Below are positions 1 to 9,306 of a stretch of 64,000 bases of DNA, one piece after another (positions within the stretch are counted from its first letter, which is position 1; the number at the start of each line of letters is the position of its first letter). Under the pieces are notes generated by a model that was not told where the DNA came from, made no database searches, and was given only the letters and a program-made list of their open reading frames with translations. Source of the stretch: Rhodospirillaceae bacterium (GTDB taxonomy: Bacteria; Pseudomonadota; Alphaproteobacteria; Thalassobaculales; Thalassobaculaceae); assembly GCA_018401495.1 (NCBI GenBank), contig JAGYJX010000018.1, forward strand, positions 113,391 through 177,390, written 5' to 3'. The position numbers were made by a program, and so were the translations under genes.

Positions 1-288
1 GTCGGTGGCGTCCATCGCGAGAACCCGGACCCCGGGAAAGCGTTCGCCGAGCATCGTCGCGAATTCGGCGCCGCGCTCGACCAGCGCCAGCCGGTCGGCC
101 GGCACCCCGCGCGCCAGCAGGGCCCGGGTGAACACACCGGTCCCCGGGCCGAGTTCGACGACCGGTGTCGTCTCGGGCGTGATCTCCGACGTGATCAGCG
201 CGGCCAGCGCGTTGCTCGACGGGGTGATCGAGGCGACGCGTCGTGGATCGGTGATCCAGGCACGCAGGAACTGGACGGCATCGCTCAT
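1..288 (-). CDS. Class I SAM-dependent methyltransferase, PmtA/KsgA-like (partial)
   Basis: The reading frame runs off the left edge of the window, so only the first 96 residues are present. The N-terminus has a short helix followed by a SITPSS segment. The SAM-binding motif I, VELGPGTGVFT, lies near residues 50-60 and is followed by an acidic motif II region ending in LVER. This arrangement is typical of phospholipid N-methyltransferases of the PmtA type and of related rRNA adenine dimethylases. The substrate cannot be decided from the fragment. The start is the ATG at 286-288. The gene reads away from the repeat-bearing gap at 289-787. Confidence 0.75.
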   Translation of the reverse strand, partial: MSDAVQFLRAWITDPRRVASITPSSNALAALITSEITPETTPVVELGPGTGVFTRALLARGVPADRLALVERGAEFATMLGERFPGVRVLAMDATD

Positions 289-473
289 GATCGGTGAATG
301 GGTACCTCGAGAAGGATGGCCGGACCATACAGCCGACACAGTGTATGACATAGCCATGACATCGGCAAAATGAAGCGGGACACCCGAAGAACGTTCCATC
401 GGCCACGGCCGCTGGCGAACGGCTCCCGCCGCGGCCAGCGGCAAGCCGGCGTCGCGCCGTGGAGCCCGCTCAT

Positions 474-606
474 GTCGTCATCCCGGCCAAGCGAAGCGCG
501 AGCCGGACCCAGCCGCCGCTCCGTCGGCGCACCCCGGCGCGCACCCATCGCCCCGTGGCCCCCGGATAGCCGCGGCTTCGCCTCGGCTTCCGGGGTGACG
601 ACAAAA
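474..606 (+). repeat. Dispersed GTCATCCCGG-type repeat, copy A
   Basis: This copy opens with GTCGTCATCCCGGCCAAGCG and closes with CGGGGTGACGAC, so the ends form an imperfect inverted pair. The inner GCGAAGCGCGAGCCGG recurs in copy B at 659-756, inverted at 42877-42973, and in diverged form at 57809-57930. A 29-base internal block (511-539) is identical in copy B. Such families are common in intergenic DNA of high-GC alphaproteobacteria. The gap 289-787 holds only copies A and B and no convincing gene; open frames there are translations of the repeat. Confidence 0.7.
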
Positions 607-658
607 GGTGGGGAACAACGAAGGCAGAGGGGCCGATCACGGAGCGCACCCCGCTCCT

Positions 659-756
659 GTCGTCATCCCGGCCAAGCGAAGCGCGAGCCGGGAACCAGCC
701 GCCGCTCCGTCGGCGCACCCCGGCGAGCCTCCGTCGCTTCGGGTGACGACAAAAAG
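659..756 (+). repeat. Dispersed GTCATCCCGG-type repeat, copy B
   Basis: This is a second, shorter copy in the same orientation as copy A and about 185 bases downstream. It begins GTCGTCATCCCGGCCAAGCG and ends in a GGGTGACGACAAAAAG segment. It lacks the middle part of copy A that precedes the closing arm. It lies just beyond the stop codon of the histidine kinase gene that ends at 788, where it could act as a transcript-end structure, although no U-run is present. Confidence 0.7.
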
Positions 757-787
757 AGGGGAGCGACGCGGCGCCGGCGCCGTCCTC

Positions 788-2937
788 TCACGAGGTCTGC
801 GCCGCAAACTCCCTCTCGGTGGGCGCCGACGCGGCGGTGGGCGCAGGGACGTGCGCCACCCGGAGAATCGCCATGGCGCCGCCTTCCGCCCGATTGCGCA
901 TCTCGAGCGTTCCGCCCATGCGCTCCACCAGGGCCTTCACGATCGACAGGCCGAGTCCGACGCCGCGATCGCCGTCTCCGTCAACTTCGTCGCTGGTCAC
1001 GAAGTGCTCGCCGATCCGGGCGAGGATCCGCGGGTCGATCCCGGGGCCGGAATCGATCACCCGGTACTCCACGCCCCCATCGCCGACCTCGATCATGACC
1101 CAGATGTGGCTCTGCCTCGGCGAGAACTTGACGGCGTTCGACAGCAGGTTGGTGAGGCACTGCTGCAGGGCCCGGCGGTCGATCAGGGCGTCGCCGACGG
1201 GCGTTCCGCCGACGTGCACGGTCAGCCCCTTGGAAATCGCCAGCGGCTCCACCGATTGGACCGCGCGCTGCACCGGCTCGATCGCGGGCACCGGCTCGAG
1301 CTGGATCGGGAACGCGTCGTGCTCGATCCGCGACAGGTCCAGCACGTCGTTGATGATCGACAGCAGGTGCATCCCGCTGGCTTGGATATTCTCGGCGTAT
1401 GCTGTGTACCTGGGACTGGAATGCGGTCCGAACAGTTCCAGCGCCAGCATCTCGGCAAAGCCGATGATGGCGTTCAGCGGCGTCCGCAATTCGTGGCTCA
1501 TGTGCGCCAGGAAGCGGGATTTGGCGGCGTTGGCCTCCTTGGCGGCCTCCAGCTGCTTGCGCAGTTCGCCCGACAGGTCGACCAGCGACTGGTTGGTGCG
1601 CACGAACTCGGTCATGTCGCGGGCGATCGCCGCCGCCGCCGGGCGGCCGTTGTCGAGGAAGCGCGCGAAAGTGACCAGCGCCGGGAACGTCCCGCCGTCG
1701 CGGCGCAGCGCCTCGATGATCCGCAAGTCGGCCATCGGCCGCGGCGCCGAGCGCTCATCGGCCAGGTAGCCGTCGGCGTTCCGGGCGTGATCGTCGCGGA
1801 ACGGCGCCGGCACCAGGACCTCCAGGGGTTGCCCCTCGACCTCCGCCCCACTCCATCCGAACAGCCGCTCGGCGGCCTGGTTGAAGCTGGTGATGCGCCG
1901 GTCGGCGTCGACCGTGAGGATCGCGTCGGGCGCCGACGCCACGATGACGTTGAGCCGATCGCGGGTGGACTCGATCTCGCGCTGGATCGCCAGACGCTCG
2001 GTCACATCGTCCAGAGTGCCGATGTAGTAGGCGGTTTTGCCGTCCTCGTCCGGAATCGGCCGCAGCACCACCCGGCTGCGGTACTCGCTGCCGTCGGCGC
2101 GCCAGTTGCGAAGCACCACGTCGCAATTCTGGCCGTCGCGCAACGCGACCCGCATCGCCTCGAGCTCAGGCTGATCCCGGTGGCCCTGGTTCAGGAACCG
2201 GCAGTTGTGGCCGATCACGTCGGCGGATCGGTAGCCGGTGATCGCCTCGAAGCCTTGGTTGACGTAGACGATCGGCTGGTCACCCCGGCCTCGGCGATCA
2301 CCACGCCGGCCGGCGCGCAATCCAGCGCCTGGCTCTTCAGCCTCAGATCGAGTTCATCCTGCTTGATGCGCGACAGCTCGTTGTGCATCAGGCCGAGCAG
2401 CACGATCCCGCAGACATTGCCGATGACCAGCAGATACCAGGCGCTCGCCAGGATCGCCAAGCCGTCCGACGGAGGCTGGCCGATGAAGAACGACGGCAGC
2501 ACGACGAGCGTCGCCACCACCGCGAGAGCGGTGTAGCCGGCGGCTCCGAACCGCTTGCGACCGGTGCGCCGCAGCACCAGAGCCGCCGCGCAGCCGGTCA
2601 GCCCGTACAGATAGAAGCTCACCAGGCCGCCGAGAGCCGCCGGACCACCGACGTGCAGCCGAGCCAGCCCGCCGATCGTGGCGGCGATGGCGGCCCCGAT
2701 CGGACCGCCGAACAGCCCGGCGAGAACCGCCGGCCCGGCCCGGGTGTCGAAGGTCGCACCCTCGGCGATCATCACCGGGTCGTTGACCAGCAGCACCGCC
2801 ACCACCCCCATCACCACGCCGATCAGGGCGTTGCGCCGGCGGCTGTTCAGCCTGAGCCCGAGGCGCCACGGGACCAGGAACGCGATCGTCGCCGCGCCGC
2901 ACAGCAGCCCGATGTTGGCGATGAGGCCGTTCAGCAT
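788..2937 (-). CDS. Membrane sensor histidine kinase: 5TM-LYT domain, LOV-like PAS, PAS, HisKA, HATPase (one frame break)
   Basis: The protein of about 716 residues starts with a hydrophobic region (residues 1-185) resembling the five-helix LytS/YhcK sensor domain, including NDPVMIAEG and a glycine-rich LAGLFGGPIGA segment. A PAS domain with the LOV-type core GHNCRFL follows (cysteine near residue 246), then a second PAS, a HisKA box SHELRTPLNAIIGF, and HATPase N and G boxes (NLLSNAVKF, GVGLGLSIV). No receiver domain is fused and no response regulator is adjacent. The frame breaks near 2285, where one G appears to be missing from a G run; restoring it reads EAGGDQPIVYV. The ATG at 2937 is preceded by GGAGGCAGGGAA. 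LOV family knowledge suggests flavin-based light or redox sensing, but several contacts are changed (see findings). Confidence 0.8.
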
Positions 2938-3039
2938 TTCCCTGCCTCCGGTCCGCTGATTCCACGGGGCAAGCCAGCCGGCGGCGGTGCCGGCGGCCGG
3001 GCTCGCGCCCGGCCGCCGGCGCCTGTCGTTGACCCGGGA

Positions 3040-4349
3040 TCAGGCGGCGCGCGCCTGCTCGAGGTAGCGGTCGACCTCGGACCGCAGCACCTCGGACTGC
3101 CGGGCCAGTTCGCTCGCCGCCGTATGCACCTCCTCGGCGGCGTGGGTGGTCGCGCCGGCGGATTCGGTGACCATCGCGGTGTTGCGGGCGACCTCGGCCG
3201 TGCCCTGGGAAGCCTCCTGCACGTTCTTCGAGATCTCGCCGGTCGCGGCCGACTGCTCCTGAACCGCCGACGCGACGCCGGCCGACATCGCGGTGACCTC
3301 GTTGATCGACTGGACGATCGTCATGATCGCGTCGACCGCCCCCTCGGTCGCCGAGCGGATGCTCGACACCTGCTCCTGGATGCGGCCGGTCGCGTCGCTG
3401 GTCTGGCGCGCCAGGGTCTTGACCTCGGCGGCGACCACGGCGAAGCCCTTGCCGGCATCGCCGGCGCGGGCCGCCTCGATGGTGGCGTTCAGCGCCAGCA
3501 GGTTGGTCTGCTCGGAGATGTCGGAGATCAGCGTGATCACGCTGCCGATCTCGTCGGCCGCCTCGCTGAGGGCGCGCACCAGCTCGTTGGCGGTGTCGGC
3601 CTTGCGGCTGGCCTCGCCGGTGCGCTCGCTGGTCATCGCGAACTGCCGGGCGATCTCGTCGATCGACGACGACAGTTCCTCGGCCGCCGCCGCCACGGTC
3701 TGGACGTTGGCCGAGGCCTGCTCGGTGGCGGACGCGGCGCTGGTGGTCTGCGACCGGGTCGACTCCGCCAGCGACTTGAGGCTCTCCGCGGTCGCCTGCA
3801 TCTCGGTCGAGGCGGACGCGACGATGTCGACGACGCCGCCGACGTTGGCCTCGAAGGCATCGGTCAGCGCCCGGAAGCGCTCGACCTTCTCCTCCATGCC
3901 GGCGGTCGCGGCGTTGATGCGGGTGGAACTGACCAGGTAGTGGCCTCCGAGGCCCTCCGGCCGGATCGTGCGGAAATACCGGCCCTTGGCGACCGCTTCC
4001 ATCGCCGCACCGGCCTCGCGCACGAACGCGTCGGTGACGTCGATCATCCGGTTGACGGCGTTGAGCATCCGCCGAGTTCGCCGCCCTCGTCCAACCGGAC
4101 GAGGCGCTGCTCGAAGTCGCCGGCCGCGATCGCGGCGCTGACCTCGCGGGTCCGACGAACCCACGCGCTGACGCGGCCCGCCAGCGCAAACGCGACGCCG
4201 GCGGCAACCGCCGCCATGGCGCCGGCAACCGTCGCCACAATGTCGAAGCCGGCGATCGGCACCCACACGCTCGCCGCGGCCACCGCGCCGGCGGCGACGC
4301 CGGCCACCGACAACGCCCGGATCCTAGAGAGAGAGCACGAATTCGTCAT
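3040..4349 (-). CDS. Methyl-accepting chemotaxis protein with short membrane hairpin (one frame break)
   Basis: About 436 residues. Two hydrophobic stretches near residues 12-58 make a hairpin with almost no periplasmic loop. A HAMP-like linker and a complete signalling domain follow, with the hairpin-tip sequence [20 protein letters not shown]. The lack of a ligand-binding domain suggests that it relays an intracellular signal. The frame breaks near 4072, where the frame ending LDEGGELG must shift to continue into [14 protein letters not shown]. The start at 4349 lies 26 bases inside the upstream PAS gene, which implies translational coupling. Together the two look like a split Aer-type energy taxis receptor. 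The role is inferred from architecture. Confidence 0.8.
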
Positions 4350-4848
4350 AGGAGACCCCCTTCTGCTTCAGCATGTCGGACACGTGCTCGTACGAAGCGC
4401 CCAGCCCGTCCTTGCGGTTGGTCGGGCTGTCCTCGATCGACTTCCAGCTTCGATAGAGTTCGGCGACACGGGCCACCGTCGCGGGCTTCGGCCGGCGCCG
4501 GTTCGAGTGGTAGCCGAGGATCGTGCCGGCCCCGTCAAGGCTCGCCGTGACGTGCGCCAGCACCCAGTAATGGTCGCCGGTCTTGGTCATGTTCTTCACG
4601 TAGGCGAAGATCTCGCCCTTCGCCTGGATCGCGTCCCACAGCAGCCGGTAGACGCAGCGCGGCATGTCCGGGTGGCGGATGAAGCTGTGCGGCTGTCCCA
4701 GCGTCTCGGCCTCGGTGTAGCCGGAGATCGTCAGGAAGACATCGTTGGCGTAGGTGATCCGGCCCGTCGGGTCGGTCTTCGAGACGATGATCTCGTTCTC
4801 GCCGAAGAACACCTCGCGGTTGGTCGGGAGGATGGTCGGTTTCACCAT
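4324..4848 (-). CDS. Stand-alone Aer-like PAS protein
   Basis: This 174-residue soluble protein is a single PAS domain with the Aer signature: ITYANDVFL, the segment IRHPDMPR, and GDHYWV. In Aer the matching arginine, histidine and aspartate line the FAD pocket; all three are kept here. It ends in YDEFVLSL, an ending typical of short PAS proteins encoded next to chemoreceptors. The ATG at 4848 follows GGGAGGCAG at good spacing, which is why the longer frame up to 5028 was not used. The chemoreceptor gene begins inside its 3' end. Likely role: a redox-sensing module working with that receptor (inference). Confidence 0.8.
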   Translation of the reverse strand: MVKPTILPTNREVFFGENEIIVSKTDPTGRITYANDVFLTISGYTEAETLGQPHSFIRHPDMPRCVYRLLWDAIQAKGEIFAYVKNMTKTGDHYWVLAHVTASLDGAGTILGYHSNRRRPKPATVARVAELYRSWKSIEDSPTNRKDGLGASYEHVSDMLKQKGVSYDEFVLSL

Positions 4849-4955
4849 GTGACTGCCTCCCGCGCACGCGCGGTGTCGGCGAAGCCGACGGTTTCGGCAG
4901 AGTGGTGTCCGGGCGGGGCCGCCCCCGGAAGCGTCGGTTTGACAATCGCCTGCAT
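4842..4955 (-). CDS. Possible 37-residue leader peptide upstream of the PAS gene
   Basis: An ATG at 4955 is preceded by AAGGAGGGGGGCACCATC, a very strong ribosome-binding site. The frame stops at 4842, overlapping the PAS start at 4848. The sequence begins MQAIVKPTLPGAAPPG and has no recognised domain. The site suggests translation, perhaps as a coupled leader. It could also be an artefact of a lost base joining an extended PAS N-terminus. Low confidence. Confidence 0.25.
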   Translation of the reverse strand: MQAIVKPTLPGAAPPGHHSAETVGFADTARAREAVTW

Positions 4956-5165
4956 GATGGTGCCCCCCTCCTTGACGAATTCGGAAACGTCGATTTCTTG
5001 AGCCGTCACATTCAACGATGGTGGACAAATATTAAAAGAGCCTTAAAGCATACTGCCAACAGGATTCGACAATATCGGTTCAGTTGTGAAAGGAAACCGC
5101 AGAAAACCCTACCCCACAGTAAGGTTTTCATTGTCGCTACCTACGGTGGATTTGGAGGATTTACA

Positions 5166-5270
5166 ATGTTCGAAATCCGATCGGGACAATCGACCAGCGT
5201 CCAGCCGGCTTGGCAACGCTCCGCAGCGGTCGGATTCAAAACCCGCGCCGGACGGCGCCGTTATTTTTGA
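5166..5270 (+). CDS. Possible 34-residue small protein
   Basis: An ATG at 5166 sits seven bases after GGAGG, and the frame stops at 5270, just before the PAS_5 gene at 5315. The peptide begins MFEIRSGQST, is basic at its end, and matches nothing I recognise. The surrounding gap (4849-5314) is clearly less GC-rich than the genes, especially 4980-5180, as expected of a promoter region between divergent genes. No confident promoter hexamers could be chosen there. Confidence 0.25.
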   Translation: MFEIRSGQSTSVQPAWQRSAAVGFKTRAGRRRYF

Positions 5271-5314
5271 CACATGTCATTTGCTCAGTCCCCCGGCGAC
5301 CGCAGGTTCTCCCG

Positions 5315-5995
5315 ATGACCACAGCCCCCCGTGTCCTCGACCCCTTGCGGACCTCCCAGGAATGGACGGAGCCGACCGACCGCGACATCGACGTGGCGGC
5401 GGGATGGATCGTCTCCGACGCGCTGGAGTCGCGGTTCGGTGAACAGCTGACGCGGATCTTCCGGGTGATCGGCGCGGATCAACTGCCGGAACCGAAGCTG
5501 GCGTTCCTGTTCGACTACTGGCGGTCGATCGCCCGCCGGGATGGCGGCAAGCCCCACCATCGCCACATCGACGTGCTGGAGATGGTGCCGGCGATCCGGA
5601 ACCTGATGCTGCTCGACGTGCAGCGGGACGGCTTCGACGCGCGCTACCGCGTCTACGGCACCGGCATCGCCGACTTCGGCGGCAGGGACTGGACCGGCTT
5701 CAGCGTGTCGCAGATGAACGCCGCGACCCGCACGCCGCTCTCGCTGATGTACCGGGCCTGCTATCGCGCCGTCTATCTCGCGCAGAGCCCGCTGTACACC
5801 GAGCACACCTCGCCGATCTGGATCGCCGCCAAGGCTTGGCGCCGCTTGATCCTGCCGTTGTTCGACGACGACGGAAACTGCACCCAGTTCCTGGTCGGCA
5901 ACATTCCGGTCGACGTTGCCGTTCTCGGCACCGCCGACCCGGCGATCCGGGACGAGATCCTGCGGGCGGCGCGCGGGATCACGCCGACCGGGTAG
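5315..5995 (+). CDS. PAS_5-type (PF07310-like) PAS domain protein
   Basis: This 226-residue soluble protein has no signal peptide. The segment LAFLFDYWRSIARRDGGKP, then VPAIRNLMLLDVQ and RYRVYGTGIADFGGRDWTG, follows the pattern of the alphaproteobacterial PAS_5 family, whose members carry one ligand-binding PAS fold and no output domain. The ligand and partner are unknown. The ATG at 5315 was preferred over a longer start at 5210 because family similarity begins only after it. It is divergent from the Aer-like PAS gene, and its stop overlaps the end of the convergent hydrolase gene by 17 bases. Confidence 0.7.
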   Translation: MTTAPRVLDPLRTSQEWTEPTDRDIDVAAGWIVSDALESRFGEQLTRIFRVIGADQLPEPKLAFLFDYWRSIARRDGGKPHHRHIDVLEMVPAIRNLMLLDVQRDGFDARYRVYGTGIADFGGRDWTGFSVSQMNAATRTPLSLMYRACYRAVYLAQSPLYTEHTSPIWIAAKAWRRLILPLFDDDGNCTQFLVGNIPVDVAVLGTADPAIRDEILRAARGITPTG

Positions 5996-6898
5996 CGACC
6001 GCGCCGGATCGCTGGTCGCCAGCGACCCGGACCGCCGCCGGGTCGGCGATGAAGCCGGCGACCGCCTCCACGAAGGCGTCGGGCTCGTCGACCCTTACCG
6101 AGTGGCTGCTGTCCTCCAGGATCCGCAGGCGGGATCCGGGATCAGGGCCCGGATCTCCTCGGAGAAATCCGGGTGGCAGATCCAGTCGTGGCGCCCCGCC
6201 AGGATCAGAGTCGGCGCGGTGATCGCGGGCAGTTCGGGACGCAGGTCGAAGCGGCGCAGGAAGCCGCCCGGCGCGAACGCCCGGTTGATGGCCTCCGGCG
6301 ACAGGATGCGGCGGTTCAGCCCGAGCGCGGCGGCCGCCGGGTCATACCGGCGCGCGTAGAGCGGTCCCATCACCTCGTAATAGCGGCGCAGCGCCGCCTC
6401 GGTGTCGAGGCGGCCGGCCCACAGATCGTCGCAGGCCCGGATCTGCTCCGGCGTGCCGCGCTCGGCGACGATCGCCCGGGCGCGCTCGTTGAAACCGGCG
6501 TGCGCGGCGGTCACGACGAGGATCAGGTGCGACACCTGCTCCGGGTAGCGGGCGGCGTGGGCCATCGCCACCATCCCGCCGTAGCTGGTGCCGACGCTGA
6601 CGATCGGCCCGAGCCCGAGATGCCGGCGCAGCGCCTCCATGTCCTCGACGTTCTCGTCCAGGGTGTAGCGGGCCGGATCGCCGCGCCCCGACCGGCCCTG
6701 GCCGCGGTGATCGAAATAGACCACCTGGAGCCGGTCGGTCAGGCGCGAGAAGCTCGCCTTCAGGTCGCTGTGGTCGCTGCCGGGGCCGCCGTGGATCGCG
6801 AAGGCGACCGGCCTTTCGCGCATGCGCGGGCCGTCGGCCACCAGCCCGGCGCCGTCGACGTCGAAATAGATCTCGGTTTCGCGGATCCGGGCGCGCAT
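5979..6898 (-). CDS. Alpha/beta-fold hydrolase, proline iminopeptidase-like (one frame break)
   Basis: About 306 residues. Landmarks are the oxyanion segment IHGGPGSDHSD near residues 33-43, DHRGQGRSG, the nucleophile elbow GTSYGGM with its serine near residue 103, the acid region LILAGRHDWICHPDF, and a terminal histidine in EDSSHSVRVDEPD. That histidine is reached only after a frame correction near 6133, where one C seems to be missing; without it the protein lacks its catalytic histidine. The ATG at 6898 follows GGGGAGGACCG. The substrate is unknown: peptidase, esterase and epoxide hydrolase relatives share these motifs. Confidence 0.75.
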
Positions 6899-7004
6899 CG
6901 GTCCTCCCCTCGCCTGTCGCCGGGCAAGGCTAAGGAGCGGCGGGCCGACGCGCAATCGCCGAGGCGCGGCCGCGAGCGCCGGCCGGCCGCCCGGATCCGG
7001 GCGC

Positions 7005-8111
7005 TCAGGCCCGGCGCGCCACGAACCAGACGTTCATGGGGTCGTGCGGCAGGGTGTGGCGCTCGATCCCGGCGAACCCGGCCCGGCGCAGCATCGCCTC
7101 GGCGGTCTCCCAGCCCCACATGGTGCCGAGCCCGGCGCCGCCCTGGCCGAGCGAGATCGGGGTGCAGTGGACGCAGGAGATCGCGTAGAGCAGGGACGCC
7201 ATCGGAAAGTCCAGGTTGTTCTCGAGCCGGGCAGACCCCCCGATGTCCTGCATCAGGTACACCCCGCCCGGCCGCAGCGCCCCGTGCAGAGCGCGGATGA
7301 GCGCTTCGGGATCCTTCTGGTCGTGGACGGCGTCGAAGCTGGTGACGGCGTCGAACCGCGCGGTCTCGTCGTAGCCGGTGAGATCCCGCGCCTCGAAACG
7401 CAGGTTGGCGAGGCCGGCCGCGCGCGCGCCGGCGGCGGCGTGTGCGATGGCGTCGGCGCACAGGTCGTACCCGACGAAGCGGCTGTTCGGGTACCGCTCC
7501 GCCATCGCCAGCAGCGCGCCGCCCCGACCGCAGCCGGCGTCCAGCACATCGATGCCGGCGTGCAGGCGTTCGCAAAGGTCGCCGGCAAGCGGCAGGACGG
7601 CGTCGAACAGGGGTCCGGTCACGGTCTGCCCGCTGTCCTCGGACATGATCTGGTGGAAGCACGGGTAGTCGCCGTAGGCGGTGCCCTCGCCGGTCTCGAA
7701 GCAGGCGAGCACCCGGTCCTGCACCGCCCCCATGATCGCGACATGCTGGCCGTACACCGCCAGGTTGCCGAGCGGCGCGCCGCGGGTCAGGCAGGCGGCG
7801 TGCTCGGCGGGCAGCGTGTAGCGGGCGCCGGCGGCGTCGTAGTCGACGATGCGGGCGGTCACCATCACCGCCAGCCATTCCTGAACGTACCGTTCGGCCA
7901 TCCCGCGGTCCGCGCGGCGAGTTCCGGGCTGGTGGCCGACGGCAGCGCGTCGAGGGCGTCGAACAGGCCGAGCCGGTGACCGACCGACAGCATGACCGCG
8001 ACGGCCCCGGAATCGAGCACGCCCGCCAGGCGTTCGGCGAGGGCGGCCGCCGTTGCCGGCTCTGAAGGGGCGCGGTGTGTCGAGAGGCTGGGGTCGGGGG
8101 AGCTGGTTCAT
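7005..8111 (-). CDS. SAM-dependent methyltransferase with N-terminal winged helix (two frame breaks)
   Basis: About 369 residues. The joined frame gives an N-terminal winged-helix segment (LAGVLDSGAVAVMLSVGHR, then MAERYVQEWL) and a Rossmann methyltransferase domain with motif I VLDAGCGRGGALL and the later motif FDAVTSFDAVHDQ. This layout matches the Rv2258c-like group, which is related to small-molecule O-methyltransferases. The frame is lost near 8095 (an apparent extra C in a C run) and regained near 7904 (a missing G), so the start at 8111 and the C-terminal part share a frame. The substrate is unknown. It is divergent from the GlxA-type regulator at 8242, a possible controller. Confidence 0.7.
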   Translation of the reverse strand: MNQLPRPQPLDTPRPFRAGNGGRPRRTPGGRARFRGRRGHAVGRSPARPVRRPRRAAVGHQPGTRRADRGMAERYVQEWLAVMVTARIVDYDAAGARYTLPAEHAACLTRGAPLGNLAVYGQHVAIMGAVQDRVLACFETGEGTAYGDYPCFHQIMSEDSGQTVTGPLFDAVLPLAGDLCERLHAGIDVLDAGCGRGGALLAMAERYPNSRFVGYDLCADAIAHAAAGARAAGLANLRFEARDLTGYDETARFDAVTSFDAVHDQKDPEALIRALHGALRPGGVYLMQDIGGSARLENNLDFPMASLLYAISCVHCTPISLGQGGAGLGTMWGWETAEAMLRRAGFAGIERHTLPHDPMNVWFVARRA

Positions 8112-8241
8112 GGCCGTATCTCCTGTGGCTGCGGCGGGTGGCGGACGCCGGAAGGCGAACGCCGCCGGAGTAGCCGCCGCGCAACCGGGCCGCGAGGGAC
8201 CGATTGGACAGAACCGGGCCGTTCGTGCCATGCAAGGGGTC

Positions 8242-9280
8242 ATGGCTGAGGGTTTCGCAGACAGCCCGGTCTCCGTGAGCCTACTGGCGCTGCCGGAATC
8301 CACGCCGGCCGCTCTCTATGGCCTGCTCGAGGTGTTCGCGTCGGTCGGTGGTGGCCTGGAGCCGGTTGACCGGCGAGCCGACCAGCGCGCGCCGGATGCA
8401 CGCCCGGATCGTCGCCCGCGACGCCGCGCCCTTCGCAACCGCGCTCGGCCCCCCATCGTTCCGCACGGCGGCCTGCCGGAGGACGCCGCGAGCGACATCG
8501 TGGTGGTGACCGATCTCGCCCTGCCGATGGCGCCGTCGTCGGCCCCGCGCTGGCCCGCCGAGGCGGCCTGGGCGCGCACGCAGTACCGGCGCGGGGCGAC
8601 CGTCTGCTCGGTGTGCACCGGGTCCCTGTTCCTGGCCGGAAGCCGGCCTCCTGGACGGGCTCGAGGCGACCACCCACTGGTGCGCGGCCGAGATGTTCCG
8701 CCAGCGCTTCCCGCGGGTTCGACTGCGCTCGACCTGATCCCTGTGCGCCGCCGACCCGGAGGGCCGCCTGCTGACCGGCGGCGGCGCCGCCTCCTGGGAG
8801 GACGTGGCGCTGCACCTGATCGCCCGGTTCAGCGGCGAGGCCGAGGCGATCCGGATCGCCAAGCTGTTCCTGCTCGGCGACCGGCGGGACGGCCAGCTGC
8901 CGTTCTCCGCCCTCGGCCGCCGGCGCGGCCACGACGACGCCGTCGTCGGCGACTGCCAGGCCTGGATCGCCGAGCACTACGCCGGCCCCAACCCGGTCGC
9001 CCGGATGGTCAGCCGGGCCGGGCTGCCGGAGCGCACCTTCAAGCGCCGCTTCAAGGCCGCCACCGGCTACGCGCCGGTGGCCTATGTGCAGGCGCTGCGC
9101 ATCGAGGAGGCGAAGCAGATCCTGGAGACCACCGCCGAGCCGACCGACGCGGTGGCGAACGCCGTCGGCTATGAGGATCCGGGATTTTTCCGCAGGCTGT
9201 TCAAGCGCCGCACCGGGTTGACGCCGGCACGCTACCGGCAGCGGTTCCGCGGCATCGCCCGCCTGGACCCGCGCGGCTGA
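8242..9280 (+). CDS. GlxA-family AraC-type transcriptional regulator (several frame breaks)
   Basis: About 346 residues when joined: a DJ-1/PfpI-like N-terminal domain (SLLALPESTPAALYGLLEVF, VCSVCTGSLFLA) and a C-terminal pair of AraC helix-turn-helix motifs (RTFKRRFKAATGYAP, GYEDPGFFRRLFKRRTGLTP). The reading frame is broken near 8353, 8452 and 8643, with two compensating changes near 8735-8745 that otherwise create an in-frame TGA. The C-terminal DNA-binding part from 8804 is clean. The start at 8242 has AAGGGG six bases upstream. It is transcribed divergently from the methyltransferase gene across about 130 bases. Confidence 0.7.
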
Positions 9281-9306
9281 GGGCCGGCCGCACCGGAGAG
9301 GACCCC

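Noticed and set aside
474..756. CRISPR array
   Set aside because: Only two long, unequal copies with no regular spacers and no cas genes.
608..2536. A 642-codon plus-strand open frame
   Set aside because: Antisense to the histidine kinase and begun inside repeat copy B; no recognisable domain.
2383..5001. An 872-codon plus-strand open frame
   Set aside because: It overlaps the histidine kinase and chemoreceptor genes, which carry clear domains; the product is low-complexity arginine, glycine and alanine.
7005..9280. Decayed pseudogene pair (methyltransferase and GlxA regulator)
   Set aside because: Insertions and deletions compensate each other, and codon usage and motifs are intact, which fits sequence error better than decay.
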